From Morella rubra (taxonomy: Eukaryota > Streptophyta > Magnoliopsida > Fagales > Myricaceae): 64,000 bases of DNA. Made by a program: the position numbers and the translations under genes. The stretch spans positions 18,616,394-18,680,393 of the forward strand of contig CM025850.1 in the NCBI GenBank assembly GCA_003952965.2. Reading direction: 5' to 3'. This document shows positions 33,992 to 44,939 of the stretch, piece after piece (within the stretch, counting starts at the first letter, position 1; every line of letters begins with the position of its first letter). The notes beneath the pieces are model-generated. The model made no database searches. It saw only the letters and a program-made list of their open reading frames with translations, and was not told the DNA's origin.

Positions 33992-36926
33992 TCAGACTCT
34001 GAAGCCCCTGCTGTTCCTTTTTCCTCTAGCTCTCTCAAATTTTCTTCCTTTTGCTCGAACATAGGGTTTTGAGTGGCTGTGTGGCACACCAGGAGCCGGT
34101 CCAAAGTGCTTTACAGCTTCACGAGCATTCTTAGGACCTCTGAGGAGGACCTGCAGCATTTATCTTTGATCAATTTCCAAACGATCTGTCTCTCTTAACC
34201 AAAAACAAAAAACCAGTAGACAAAATATTCTTGATCAAACAGACACAACCACAGGAACATAGGAGATCAGATCAGATAAATCCTGATTTGCATATACAGT
34301 ATTAGTGGGTTAAGATATATCCATGAAATTCTAACAATTAAATACAACGAACAACCCACTTATTTGAACTCCCAGCAGAACCAACCCTTCTATTGAAAAG
34401 ATAAGTTTAAATATTGCATAAAATTCTGGAGATCAATATATTTCCCTTTCAGCTTAAACATCTGTGATTTACCAAGCTTGCCCAGCTATCGTATAGTTCA
34501 GACAATGGGCTAATCAGGATCTATGCAACCCCTCCCCCATGCAGATTCTAGTACCAGAACTGAAGGAGAGAGTACCAAGTTGTCAGTCAGGTAGTGAGGA
34601 ACAACAGATTCTAAATAAAATGGAAGCATTTTTCATTTAACCAATAAAAAAAAATGATGCTTATGTTCCTGTCTTAACCTTCCTTAAGAGAAATTGCATT
34701 TCTCAAACAACCTCTGAAAAAGTACCTAACCACCTGAAACTTTGACATCAGGCCAAAAGCTCCCAGTTGAACCACCAAAATTAGTCAGGACCTACAGTAA
34801 TTACACACTGAACAGGGGAAAGGTAGATTCTTCGGAGAAGATATATGGAGAACCAGCACAGACAACTCCATGAAAACCATAAATGTGGAGCCGCGAAAAA
34901 CTACTGCTTGAAACCTCCTAATATGATCTTTGGCAGAATGGGCATCTCCAAGGACAAGTCAGACATGCCCACCGAAAACATAAGGCATGCCACAAACAGG
35001 TCCAGATGTTCTTGGCAGAATGGGCATCTCCAAGGACAAGTCAGACATGCCCACCAAACACATAAGGCGTGCCACAAACAGGTCCAGATAATTGAAGCAG
35101 TTAGGTTAACGATTACTTCTATCTATGGCGCTAGCCTATAGACTAGTACATAAGTTTCAAAGGATCACAATAATAAAGCTTGCAGGAGCTGCATGAATAA
35201 TGAACTCAAGAAATCACTTCAAAAGTGTAACAACACCATGCTTATCAAAAAAAAAAAAAGTGTAGTAACACCATAAGCTACCAAAATTTAAAAATATATA
35301 AACTTACACCTTCCAACCTATAAATCATCCAGACTAATGAAATAATCATCTAAGAAAATTTTAACTTGCAAATCTATCAACTTCATCCAAATTTGACAAC
35401 CACTCAATTATTGTCACTAAGAACAAATCAAGCAAGCATTCATAATCAAAACTATTCGGGGAAAATACACTTTTCACCCACAAACTACCAGGTTAGTGAC
35501 ACATTGCACCCCAAACTACCATCTTTAAGACATTGCACCCTCAAACTATCAATGTTAGAAACTTTGCACCCTAAACTACCTACTTTAACACATTACACCC
35601 TCAAACTACTAATATTAAACACTTTGCACCCTCCATTTGACAATAATACCCTTGAGAAATTAATAAATTGACAACAATATTTTCAATATATGCAAAATGG
35701 GTCAAAGACATTATCGTCATTTAGTTTAAAAATTTGATAAAATGATTGCAAAGTGTTAAAAAATTAATAGTTGAGGTGCAATGTGTCAAAATTGGTAGTT
35801 TAGGGTGCAAAGTGCAAAACCTATGGTAGTTCATGGGTGAAAAGTGTATTTTTCCCAAACTATTCAATTCCTGTGAAACAGCACAATTCCATATTTAGAT
35901 AATCTATCTACTCTCTGATTTGGAAATATCCATTTACCTATCAAGTACAAAAACTACAGAACCAGTTGCGTTGGCACAATTAACAAATGAAAAACAAAGT
36001 AAAGTACATACCGTGTTCTGCCCAAGAGGAGCTCTGAGAGCCAGCTGGTCAAATGTCAAGCACTCACCACCAGCCTTCTCAATCCTCGCTCTAGCAGTCT
36101 CTGTGAACCTAAGGGCAGTCACTTTCAGGGCAGGGACTTCATAGACTCGAATGTCATCAGTCACAGTTCCAACAACCACACCAATCTTACCCTCCTATAA
36201 GCGAAACCAGAGATCCTATTCAGCATGAATGTAAGAAACAATATCTATCAACACGAATAGATAAAAGTGGCACAGAAAACCCTAAAGTCTGCTCGGTTGA
36301 TAACTACGTATGTCGATTGATGTTTTAATAAAAATGATATATTTCAATCCTTCGCTCTCTTAGCAACCAAACAAATGGTTCTCTAAGTTCGTGAGATCCG
36401 AAACGACACGCCCCTACCTTATACACCCAAACAGTGTCTATTTTTTTTTCTTCTTTCTACTCGGTTTACTCAGCACCCAGACAGAACATAGAGAGAAGAT
36501 AGAGAGAGAGAGAGAGAGAGAGAAGATAAACCTTGCCCTTCATGAAACCAATCAACCTGGAGAGTGATAGAGGCGGCTTATTAACCTTGCTCATGAAGAG
36601 CCTCTTCAGTATCACAGCATTGAACTTGCTCCCTGTCCTCCGCACCAGAAACCGGTACAGCTGTTCACAGATCAGTGATTAACGTCAACCGCAAATCACC
36701 CACACATATACATTTTGCACAGACACACAGACAAAGTACCTTAACGAGAAGCTTTAGGTAAATATCATCTGATTTGGGGGCGGTTCGCTTGGACTTCTTG
36801 CTCTTGCCACCGGCGACCAAATCAATACCCTGCGAAAATAAAGGAGGTGAAAGTGAGTGCACGAAGCGGGCGAAACGATAACAGAATTCTACCTCGTTGG
36901 GGTTTCTGGGAGGAAGCTAATACCAT
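33992..36926 (-). CDS. RPL18: 60S ribosomal protein eL18 (five exons)
   Basis: This is a structural protein of the large cytosolic ribosomal subunit. Inferred coding exons in transcript order are 36924-36926, 36740-36829, 36532-36660, 36012-36194 and 33992-34150. They give 187 residues, the standard length for eL18. The chain reads [20 protein letters not shown], then [52 protein letters not shown] and finally [17 protein letters not shown] before TGA. The first coding exon is the ATG alone, directly followed by GT. All borders are GT/AG and every exon has a length divisible by three. The long last intron (1.86 kb) contains an 82-bp tandem duplication and a MITE. A telo-box lies upstream, as in many ribosomal protein promoters. 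Nothing suggests inactivity. Confidence 0.96.
34931..35091 (+). repeat. Tandem duplication, two 82-bp units
   Basis: TGGCAGAATGGGCATCTCCA begins at 34931 and again at 35013. The two units differ by only a few bases and both end in CCACAAACAGGTCCAGAT. They lie in the last intron of the eL18 gene. Confidence 0.93.
35458..35856. mobile_element. MITE with CACTTTTCACC inverted ends, copy B (9-bp TSD)
   Basis: A 399-base element has inverted ends GGGGAAAATACACTTTTCAC and, on the minus strand, GGGAAAAATACACTTTTCAC. It is flanked by a perfect 9-base duplication, AAACTATTC (35449-35457 and 35857-35865). A 9-bp duplication points to the Mutator superfamily. Internally, the words ACACATTGCACCC and CAAACTACC repeat several times. 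It is inserted in the last intron of eL18. Confidence 0.88.
36499..36525 (+). repeat. AG microsatellite in eL18 intron
   Basis: A run of GA dinucleotides a few bases from the donor side of the eL18 exon that begins at 36532. It forms part of the intron sequence immediately after that exon on the minus strand. Confidence 0.85.
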
Positions 36927-37000
36927 GGCTGCTGGTCCTGGTGCTCGGCGCGACTGCTAAAAACGCAAATTGTGCTTTTAGAAGGAGACAGATATAGGCG

Positions 37001-37009
37001 CTAGGGTTT
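37001..37009 (-). promoter_or_regulatory. Telo-box of the eL18 promoter
   Basis: On the minus strand the motif reads AAACCCTAG, about 75 bases upstream of the ATG. Telo-boxes are a known feature of plant ribosomal-protein promoters, where they support expression in dividing cells. A CACGTG G-box lies further upstream near 37080. Confidence 0.65.
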
Positions 37010-37346
37010 TGGGAGTCAGAGAGTAATTCTAAAGTGCCGAGATCACATGAGAACCCATGAATCCTGATCGTCAACCGTCCACGTGGCTAACAATGGATTT
37101 ATCTCAACGATCACTGGTTTAAAGCAGTGTTTGTCCATAAGCAAAAGTCTATCCTCTGATTTAAAAAAAAAAAAAAAAAGTCTATCTTCGATTCAAAAGA
37201 AATAATAATTTATCGTATATAAAGGTGTGGTAAAACCTCATTCTTTTTTCTTTTTTTTTAAATCAATACCTTATTTTATTAGAAAACCAAAGCCTCCGAG
37301 ACAAAACAAGAATTAGAATGGATAAGTACCAACGTACAGCTAAGAT

Positions 37347-38458
37347 AAATCAAGTGATTGTTCACATTTACAAAGAATGCTAATTAAAATAAGGGTAAAA
37401 TATAACGCGTGTTCTTGGGGTATAATTTTTTCTTGAAAATGCCCTTAAGGTAAAGTTTGTTGTCCCGCCGTCCCTAAAGTTTATTAAGATTCCCATATAT
37501 GTTTGTCCGTCCAGCTACCATCCAAAAACTGACGAATTTGATGACGTGTCAAACGCGCTCCACGTCACTCCTCTCAAAACTCAACACGTGTACACCATCG
37601 CCTAATGTCCATGCCACACCATCAAAGTGCCTAAAATTACCAGAATACCCCTGCCATGTCATTTAGTAAAATATCTTACATGACTAAAGCACCCCTGCTT
37701 CGAGCTAATCTCTAACTTTGGAAAAGACTGCAACGACAATATCTCTTGTGCAAACACGAAACGTTGCTCGTGTTTGCACAAGAGATATTGTCGTTGCAGT
37801 CTTTTCCAAAGTCTAGAGATGGTAGACGTCGAAAAAGGCAGGGGTGCTTTAGTCAGGTAAGATATTTTACTAAATGACATGGCAGGGGTATTCTAGTAAT
37901 TTTAGGCACTTTGATGGTGTGGCATGGACATTAGGCGATGGTGTACACGTGTTGAGTTTTGAGAGGAGATGACATGGAGCGCGTTTGACACGTCATCAAA
38001 TTCCGTAAGTTTTTGGATAGCAGCTGGACGGAGGGACATATATGGGAATCTTAATAAACCTTAGGGACGGCGGGACAACAAACTTTACCTTAAGGGCATT
38101 TCCAGGAAAAAGTTATACCTCAAGGGCACGTGTTATATTTTGGCCTTGAACTAAACTCAGTGTGGTAAAATCTCAATTTTACAAAGTCTTTCTACACCGC
38201 TAATATTAAAAAAAAAAAAAAAAAGAGAGAAAAAAAACATAGCGGAAGTTTGGCCTCAAGTTTTTGCATTTTTGCATTTCACTCCTCATAAATCAAGTGA
38301 TTGTTCACATTTACAGAGAATCCCAATTGAACTAAACTCAGCGTGGTAAAATCTCATTTTTACAAAGTCTTTCTTCAACTCTAATATTAAAAAAAAAAAA
38401 AAAGGAAAAACATAGCGGAAGTTTGGCCTCAAGTTTTTGCATTTCACTCCTCACATTT
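37347..38458 (+). repeat. Tandem duplication, one unit interrupted by the foldback element
   Basis: Unit 2 (38290-38458) runs AAATCAAGTGATTGTTCACA through TTGAACTAAACTCAG, an A tract, CATAGCGGAAGTTTGG and CACTCCTCA. Unit 1 holds the same text in two parts, 37347-37392 and 38146-38289, separated by the 753-base element. Unit 2 is thus an unoccupied copy of the insertion site. Confidence 0.88.
37393..38145. mobile_element. Foldback (long inverted repeat) element, 753 bp
   Basis: Arms of 367 and 378 bases (37393-37759 and 37768-38145) are near-perfect reverse complements around an 8-base loop. The ends are GGGTAAAATATAACGCGTG and, on the minus strand, GGCCAAAATATAACACGTG. The flanks TTAAAATAA (37384-37392) and TTGAACTAA (38146-38154) match at 7 of 9 positions, and the unoccupied copy nearby has TTGAACTAA once. 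This implies a 9-bp target duplication, as in Mutator-type elements. There is no coding capacity. Confidence 0.9.
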
Positions 38459-39130
38459 CGGTTAGAATGTCTTAAATAAAAATTATTATTATAATATTAA
38501 ATTAACTAAAATTACTAAAACTAAAACAAACCTTACTATCTAAAATTGAATAAAAAATATAAATTAAATTAAAGTATTAAAAGAAAAAAAAATTCCCCCC
38601 TCACATTTTCATCTAATATTTTAACGAATAGCATGTCACATGTCTTTAAAAAATAAATAAAAATTATTATTATTATAATATTATAACTAAATTAAATACA
38701 AAAAAACTAAAAGAAAAGAAAAAATTTCATCTTAAATTTTTTTTAAAATTATAAAATTAATGTGACATGTCAGATAATCATATATTGACACTAGTTTGTT
38801 ACCTCGGCAATTCGGTTAGAAAACTATACGAAAATGTGACAAAGGGCATAATTTTCAAAGTAGGATAAACCAGGTAGTAGTTTATAAATTCTCAAAATTC
38901 AAGTATTTCCATGTGATCTCAGCTATTCATCTACCCCCTTGTAGATTAGATTTTAAGAAGAAGCACAAGCAACGAGCTTGTAAAGTTCAAACTGAATTAT
39001 GAAAGGGAAGAAACTATACTATAGTTGCCTCCGCTGAAATAATTAAACACTTATAATATTTCTACATTCCAAATATTAACTAAATGAGTGGAAAATAACT
39101 TTTGCTTTGGTAAAAAAAAAATCAGCAATA
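38459..39130. other. AT-rich intergenic sequence
   Basis: The text ATTATTATTATAATATTA-AACTAAATTAAA occurs twice in diverged form (about 38475-38560 and 38655-38740), suggesting an old duplicated repeat. No gene. Confidence 0.45.
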
Positions 39131-39512
39131 TAGGGGAAAATACACTTTTCACACACAAACTACCGGAGTAGTGACACATTGCACTCCAAACTACCATCTT
39201 TAAGACATTGCACCCTCAAACTACCAATGTTATACACTTTGCATCCTAAACTACCCACTTTGACACATTACACCCTCCAACTACTAATATTAAACACTTT
39301 GCACCCTCCATTTGACAATAATACCCTTGAGAAATTAATGAATTGACAACAATATCTAAGGGCATTATCGTCATTTTAGTTTGAAAATTTGATAAAGGGT
39401 GCAAAGTGTTAAAAATTGGTAGTTAGAGGGTGCAATGTGTCAAAATTGGTAGTTTAGGGTGCAAAGTATAAAATATATGGTAGTTCGTGGGTGAAAAGTA
39501 TATTTTCCCCTA
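39131..39512. mobile_element. MITE with CACTTTTCACC inverted ends, copy C
   Basis: The ends TAGGGGAAAATACACTTTTC and, on the minus strand, TAGGGGAAAATATACTTTTC are inverted copies. The interior is closely similar to copy B at 35458-35856. No clear 9-base target duplication is visible, so the exact ends are approximate. Confidence 0.85.
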
Positions 39513-40019
39513 ACTTTTACTATCTATCGTTGTCACCACTCATGCCTATATTACTCTCTTTATAGTAATAGAGGTGCTATATATAGCGAGATTACGATAC
39601 ATTCTTATTATAAGTTCTCGAGATTGTGGAATTTCCTTATAAATCTTAAACCAAATACTACTAAAAAAAAACAACGAAAGACTTATAAACACTCTTGAAA
39701 ATATTAAGGTAAAAATGGAAGTCAAGTTAAAAATCTTAAAAATGTTGAAACATTTAATAAGAAAATTCATAAAACGAAAATCAACAACACGGGATACATA
39801 ATTTTTATAATAGATAAATGTAACAAACACTAAAAAGGAGTCAACATGTTCGATGGGTTAGGGATTAGGGAGGATCTTAGGATTCGTACAAAATTAGGCT
39901 ACTAATTGACAAAATTGGTGAACCTAGTAGTTCACCTTCAGCCTAACAAAATCTCTAACCTTATTGTTCAGAAATTACATACATACAAACCATAAAAGCT
40001 AAATAAAAAAGAAAAGAAA

Positions 40020-40160
40020 TTAATCTTCATCATCAGTCAGGGTAAGGTCCACCCAATTAAGGTCTGGGACGCTCTGTCTATCTGCCACGTACTGAGGGAT
40101 GGTGTCAACATGTGGGGGTGGGTCCTTGGGGACTAGCTAGGGTTGATGCTCCATGACCAC
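40020..40160 (-). pseudogene. Unidentified short coding-like remnant
   Basis: On the minus strand the sequence reads SENLEVVMEHQP, a TAG stop, then LVPKDPPPHVDTIPQYVADR and, after it, SVPDLNWVDLTLTDDED before TAA. The composition and acidic end look like a real protein C-terminus with one stop mutation. I do not recognise the family. It lies inside the LTR-like sequence. Confidence 0.35.
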
Positions 40161-42854
40161 TTCAAGATTCTCTGATACAAAAACTCAAACATGGATGATC
40201 AGGATATAGGTGGGGAGCTCATGGAAATTCTATGACTCGAACAACGTCATTCTCTGTCTTACTAGTGTAAATACCATATGGATAGGAAAACAGAGTGAGT
40301 TTTAAGGACTCAGTAAGGTGTAAAGGGGGGTATGTAATGATAATCAGTAAGATAGACAGTTAACAGTAAGAAATACATTACTTACTTATTCAGGAGATAA
40401 TTAAAGTCGTAGAAGCAGTATCAGTTATTATCACATAATGAGATGTAGAATGATGAATGAATGGAATAGCATGAGCCATATGACCTTTTCAACAACCTTT
40501 TTGTGTCCATTGTTTCAACCCCCAAGTGACAGGGTTGTGTGTCCCTTAGGGACAGTCCTGTGCTATCTGTCGCACCAAAATGTCGAGCAAAGACTCTCTT
40601 ACTGCCTTTCGCTTTGAGAGCTATCTACTACCTCGTAGTGATGATTGCACTCTCCCGATGATCGGTACCGTCACCCATATCATTGCTTTCTCACTTTTCC
40701 ACTTTGTATCTGTGAAATGATGCACATGTATCATCCAATGCATATGTTTTCATGTTTTTCATTCATTTGCAGCTATGCTTGCTCCTAATCTCATATTTTT
40801 CATTTACTAATCACATGTATATTATGCACTAATCTCATTTACTAATCACACGTATAACATGCACTAATTTCATTCACATGACAATTATTCTCTTAATCAC
40901 ATATTCATGACTTGCATGAGATTTTTCATTTCAAGAGCAAGTATACCAAATCAAGACTATTAACTTAGGATTTTCTAAATCAGCAAGCTTAATTATTGAA
41001 TCTTGTTAAGAAACTCTAATTTATAAACAAAGGCAAGTCTAACAACTTATAGGCTTTTTAGTAAGCTATCATATTTAGACCTTTTCAAGTCCAAAAAGGA
41101 CATATACTTGGGCTTTACTTGCAAGCCCACATCTTATCAAGGCCCATTCAGATCAGCCCAAACATCAGACACAAAGCCCAACTCATTTTCGTATAAAATG
41201 ACCCATTTTGCTTAAAAAAACTTCATTGTTGCCCTAATTTTCAAATGCTAATAACTCACTCACCTTAACTCCGAATGATCTGAAATTTTCACCATACGTT
41301 CCTTACTCTGTCCTGTTCTATTAATCCAAATTTGGTGTCAAAACGTTGTTGTTTGACCTATGCGATAACCACCAAAGTGCACTATCCTCACAAAATAGCA
41401 AAATTAGCACATGTGCTGCCTATTTTCTTAATTCTCCATTTTTATGGGTTAATTCTTACATGCACATTATCCTTAGGTCTCCTAACATCCTTTTAATCAT
41501 CCAGCAACCACAATAATCACATATTTCCATTATATCACATAAAATTATCCTAATATGTCTAAAATCAAGGTTAAGCAACAACTACCTTCATTTGTACAAC
41601 AAATTTACATTTCCCATCTTCTAATCAACCCAACCTCCTTTCTAATAACATGTACAGTATAACCAAAGATCACAGATCCAATCCTAGCATGTTCTTAAAT
41701 ATTTCCTAACCCAATCACATCAATATGCCAACATTCAACACCGGCTTAAATCTACCCCTTACGTCTTGGACTTTTTGGCTCTTTGGTGACCTCTTGAGAA
41801 TCAAAAACCTAGTAGAAGCTCACTGTTAGTATAATAATCAAAATAACAACTTCAAAGATCAAAGCACAAGATAATTCAACCTTCCTCCACCTTTTCTTCA
41901 AAAAAGTTCTTCTTTTGTCTTCTCTAAGGGGCACGACATGCTCCTTTCCTCATTCTCTCTTTCTTTACAACTCCCTAACTCTCTCTAACTCTCTCTATCT
42001 CTATGGTATTGCTAAATGAAGTGTGAGGCTAACCCTCACACTTGCACCCTATTTATACTACTCTTAACTAAGGTTAAGCTACTAGGGTTGGTTCTAGGCT
42101 CCTAGGGTTAGTTAGGTTAGCAATCATATTGTCTGCACTTAGCTCAAGTGATCTATGCAAGCTAAAGGAAGGGATTGGGAGCCTTGGATGACAACTACTA
42201 GGTGAACATCAAGGTGTTGCATGGTTTTGCATGTTGTAATGATGAGCAATCATTAGCAATCATTACATGTTTGCAAAACCATGGACTGGCCGGGTTTTAG
42301 GGGGCAAGATGAGGTGGCTTGGGCTTGAAGAGTGGGCTAGGCCGAGTATGGGCTTGATGGAGGCCCAATTGGCTTTTATTTCAAGCCCTTTTGCAATTAA
42401 ACCTATTTTCTAGGCCATTTTTAGCTAATTAAATGAAATAAATCCTAAAAATGTTCCTAAGATGCACGGCTAAGCTAGAAAATATCCTATTGGTTTAGTA
42501 ATTAAGAAAATAATATAATCCTAGGCAAACATTTTGGAAAAAAATAAGTTTTAAAAAGGTTATTTAAGTAAAAACAATGACATAATAACTTTTCCTAATT
42601 TTTAAAGGGTTAATTACAAAAATCCTCCACGAACTTGTATGGCAATCTCAAATACATCCTTGTACTCGAACTCGTGACAACCCACCCCCATGGATTACGT
42701 GACACGTTGCAATTAACCTTTTGACCCATATTTGGTGTTAAAGTGAACATTTTTTGTCACACGTGCAGGGCACGTGACACCCAGACCATGTGAAAAGACC
42801 AAATTGCCCCTCTTGTGCCCTAACTATTCAAATAAACAGTAAACACACTTGAAG

Positions 42855-43515
42855 ATGCGGTACGTTTTGACCATAAAGAAAGACAAGAACCTCCTCTTCT
42901 TAGTCGTAGTCTTCTGCTACTTGGTCGTTTATTTCGGAAGCTTAGTAAAATTCTCTTGCTCTCTCACCTTAGACGGTCTGTCTTTGCTCTCCCTGAAATT
43001 GGTCATGGATAGAGCGTCTGATGCCTTGGTTTTCTCCGGCTGGAACGAGAATGACGACATGCCGTGTCGTTGGACCAGTGTTTCATGCATGAACGTCACG
43101 GGGTTCTTCGACCCTCAAGTGGTTGGGATCACCATGACCGGAAGAAATCTCCAGGGGTATATTCCATCCGAGCTCGGGAACCTGGTTTATCTAAGGTGAT
43201 TCAACCTCCACACCAACAATTTCTACGGATCCATACCTTCCCAACTCTTCAATGCCACCTCACTGCACAACATGTTCCTTTACGGTAACAATCTCTCTGG
43301 TTCTCTTCCTCCCTTGATCTGCAACCTTCCTTGGCTCCAAAAGCTCGATCTATCAAACAATTCTCTCTCTGGATCAATCCCGAAGACCCTGAAGAATGGC
43401 AAGTAGTTACAGCGGTTGGTTCTCACGCAAAACAAGTTCTCCCACAATGTGCCCACGGAATTTGCCAATGACAGTTAGTTTGGATCTCCGAAACAATAAT
43501 TTGAGCGACGAAATA
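42855..43515 (+). pseudogene. Captured 5' fragment of an LRR receptor-like kinase gene
   Basis: From the ATG at 42855 the frame gives a hydrophobic signal-like segment (LLFLVVVFCYLVVYFG), the LRR N-terminal domain (SLTLDGLSLLSLKLVMDRAS, then WNENDDMPCRWTSVSC) and the first repeat NLQGYIPSELGNLVYLR, ending in a stop at 43199. With a frame change it continues HTNNFYGSIPSQLFNATSLH, YGNNLSGSLPPLICNLPWLQ and DLSNNSLSGSIPKTLKN to about 43410, with a stop at GK-TAG. SLDLRNNNLSDEIP follows near 43475-43515. No kinase domain is present. The fragment resembles subfamily III-type LRR kinases. Confidence 0.85.
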
Positions 43516-43529
43516 CCGATTTTATGCTA

Positions 43530-43990
43530 ATAATCATTTACATATACTTGAAAAAGACAGACAATTCAAACGGCTGCAACTGCACTGGGAAAAAGCAAAC
43601 TCGGAGGAAACCATAGAACCTGGTTCTATGCTTGTTGTATGTGTGTCAATGGCTTCAAACACGATGAATCTGAACTTGAGGACCTTGAGAAGCTTCTCAT
43701 CAGTGATTTCATCTCCAATGGCAAGAGTATACATATATTTTAGAGCAATTACTTGTTGAGTCAATGCTCCATTATGCAGAGGAAAACCCCATGTTTCGTT
43801 ATCATTACTATTCGGTGTTTCGGTGACTTAAATGAAGCTCTTGATTAAATGAGGGTAGGGAATTGCCCAGGTAGAGCAATCCCTTTCTCGCAATCGATGC
43901 CATTTTCTGGGGTCGGCCGGAGACGAACAATTTCTTTGAGACTTGTAGTTTGCATCTTTGAGCACACTTTTGTTGTCTGATTCAGACTTT
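43530..43990 (-). pseudogene. Second captured fragment in the Pack-MULE, unidentified
   Basis: On the minus strand an ATG at 43903 opens MASIARKGLLYLGNSLPSFN, which has the look of an organelle-targeting N-terminus and stops after about 31 codons. Further along, YTLAIGDEITDEKLLKVLKF with FIVFEAIDTHTTSIEPGS lies in an open frame (43534-43764). I cannot assign a family. Its position between the inverted repeats argues for capture of a second gene. Confidence 0.4.
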
Positions 43991-44553
43991 ACGGAAAAGA
44001 TCAACGTCTTTTTGTATGATTAATGTGTTTGCAGGTGATGTCTTTTTGTACGAAAAGGGTAATCTGGTCTTTTTGTAAGGGAGGGGCAATCTGGTCTTTT
44101 TGCTTGATCTGGGTGTCACGTGCCTTGCACGTGTGACAAAAAATGTTCACTTTAACGCCAAATATGGGTCAAAAGGATAATTGCAACATGCCACATAATC
44201 CATAAGGGTGAGTTGTCACGAGTTCGAGTACAATGGGGTATTTGAGATTGCCATACAAGTTCGTGGGGGATTTTTGTAATTAACCCATTTTTAAATGCAA
44301 AAAGCATTTGTTTATAAATTTCTAAAATATTAGAGGAGTAAAACATATTACCAGGTTGAAGAATCTGACAATAAATGAAGGAGAAAATTTTCCTAGTAAT
44401 TTTCGACAATTACTAGCTATTTTTTTGAAATTTTTCTATATTTTTAAAACAATAAAAGCAATTAATCCGAAAATAATAAATAAATATTATTTTACAATTT
44501 AATTACCTAATTTAAGATAATTAATGAAGTTTAAAACGTCGGGGTGTTACAAT

Positions 44554-44939
44554 CACATAAGGATATTTGTGATGTGTTGCGTAATCTATATTTATAAATA
44601 ACACACCACCATTTTTGTGAGAAAAATGACAACTTGTCAACTCTAAACTAATATTTATAGTAAAACACGCTAATGTTTTAAAATATATGATATCTAAAGG
44701 TAAGCATCCTATTATAAGTTCTTTAAATTGACACCTTAATTCTGATGCAGTCATCAAAAGTAGTCCAAATATCTCCACATCATGTTCAAGCTTAGCGATA
44801 GTAGTGGAACACAAGTCATGTTTTGAATTTTGAGCATTAACATTATCACTTGGTAGGAGTTCCATTGTTCCATAGTTGACAATTGAGATTTAACAAGATT
44901 AAGGAGTATTAGCTTATTTAATAAACGAGTTTAAGGTTT
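44554..44939. other. Short intergenic stretch between LTR-like elements
   Basis: A 114-codon minus-strand frame (44521-44865) spans the boundary of the preceding element and has no recognisable family. Nothing else is seen. Confidence 0.35.

Larger units (their letters stand above)
42607..44286. mobile_element. Pack-MULE carrying gene fragments
   Basis: A 1680-base element has 206-base terminal inverted repeats (42607-42812 and 44081-44286; ends GGGTTAATTACAAAAATCC) and a perfect 9-base target duplication, ATTTTTAAA (42598-42606 and 44287-44295). It encodes no transposase. Instead the interior holds a fragment of an LRR receptor-like kinase gene on the plus strand and a second coding-like fragment on the minus strand. 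This is the defining structure of a Pack-MULE. Confidence 0.95.
39843..44553 (-). mobile_element. Large LTR-like sequence (Ty3/gypsy-type solo LTR), interrupted by a Pack-MULE
   Basis: The right end is CGGGGTGTTACA; read on the minus strand this is TGTAACACCCCG, a typical start of a large family of plant gypsy LTRs. The body contains GAGTGAGTTTTAAGGACTCAGTAAGG near 40291, a motif also seen in the element at 46206 in a similar form. Without the inserted Pack-MULE the length would be about 3 kb. The left end is not resolved and no gag or pol coding was found. The call rests on the end sequence and on the shared motif. Confidence 0.45.

Noticed and set aside
37393-38145. Foldback element considered as a microRNA precursor
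   Set aside because: The duplex is far longer and more perfect than a plant miRNA precursor and has TSD-like flanks, so a transposon is the simpler explanation.
43865-43900. GGTAGAGCAATCCC stretch considered as part of a tRNA gene
   Set aside because: No matching acceptor stem, anticodon arm or B-box at the right distance.
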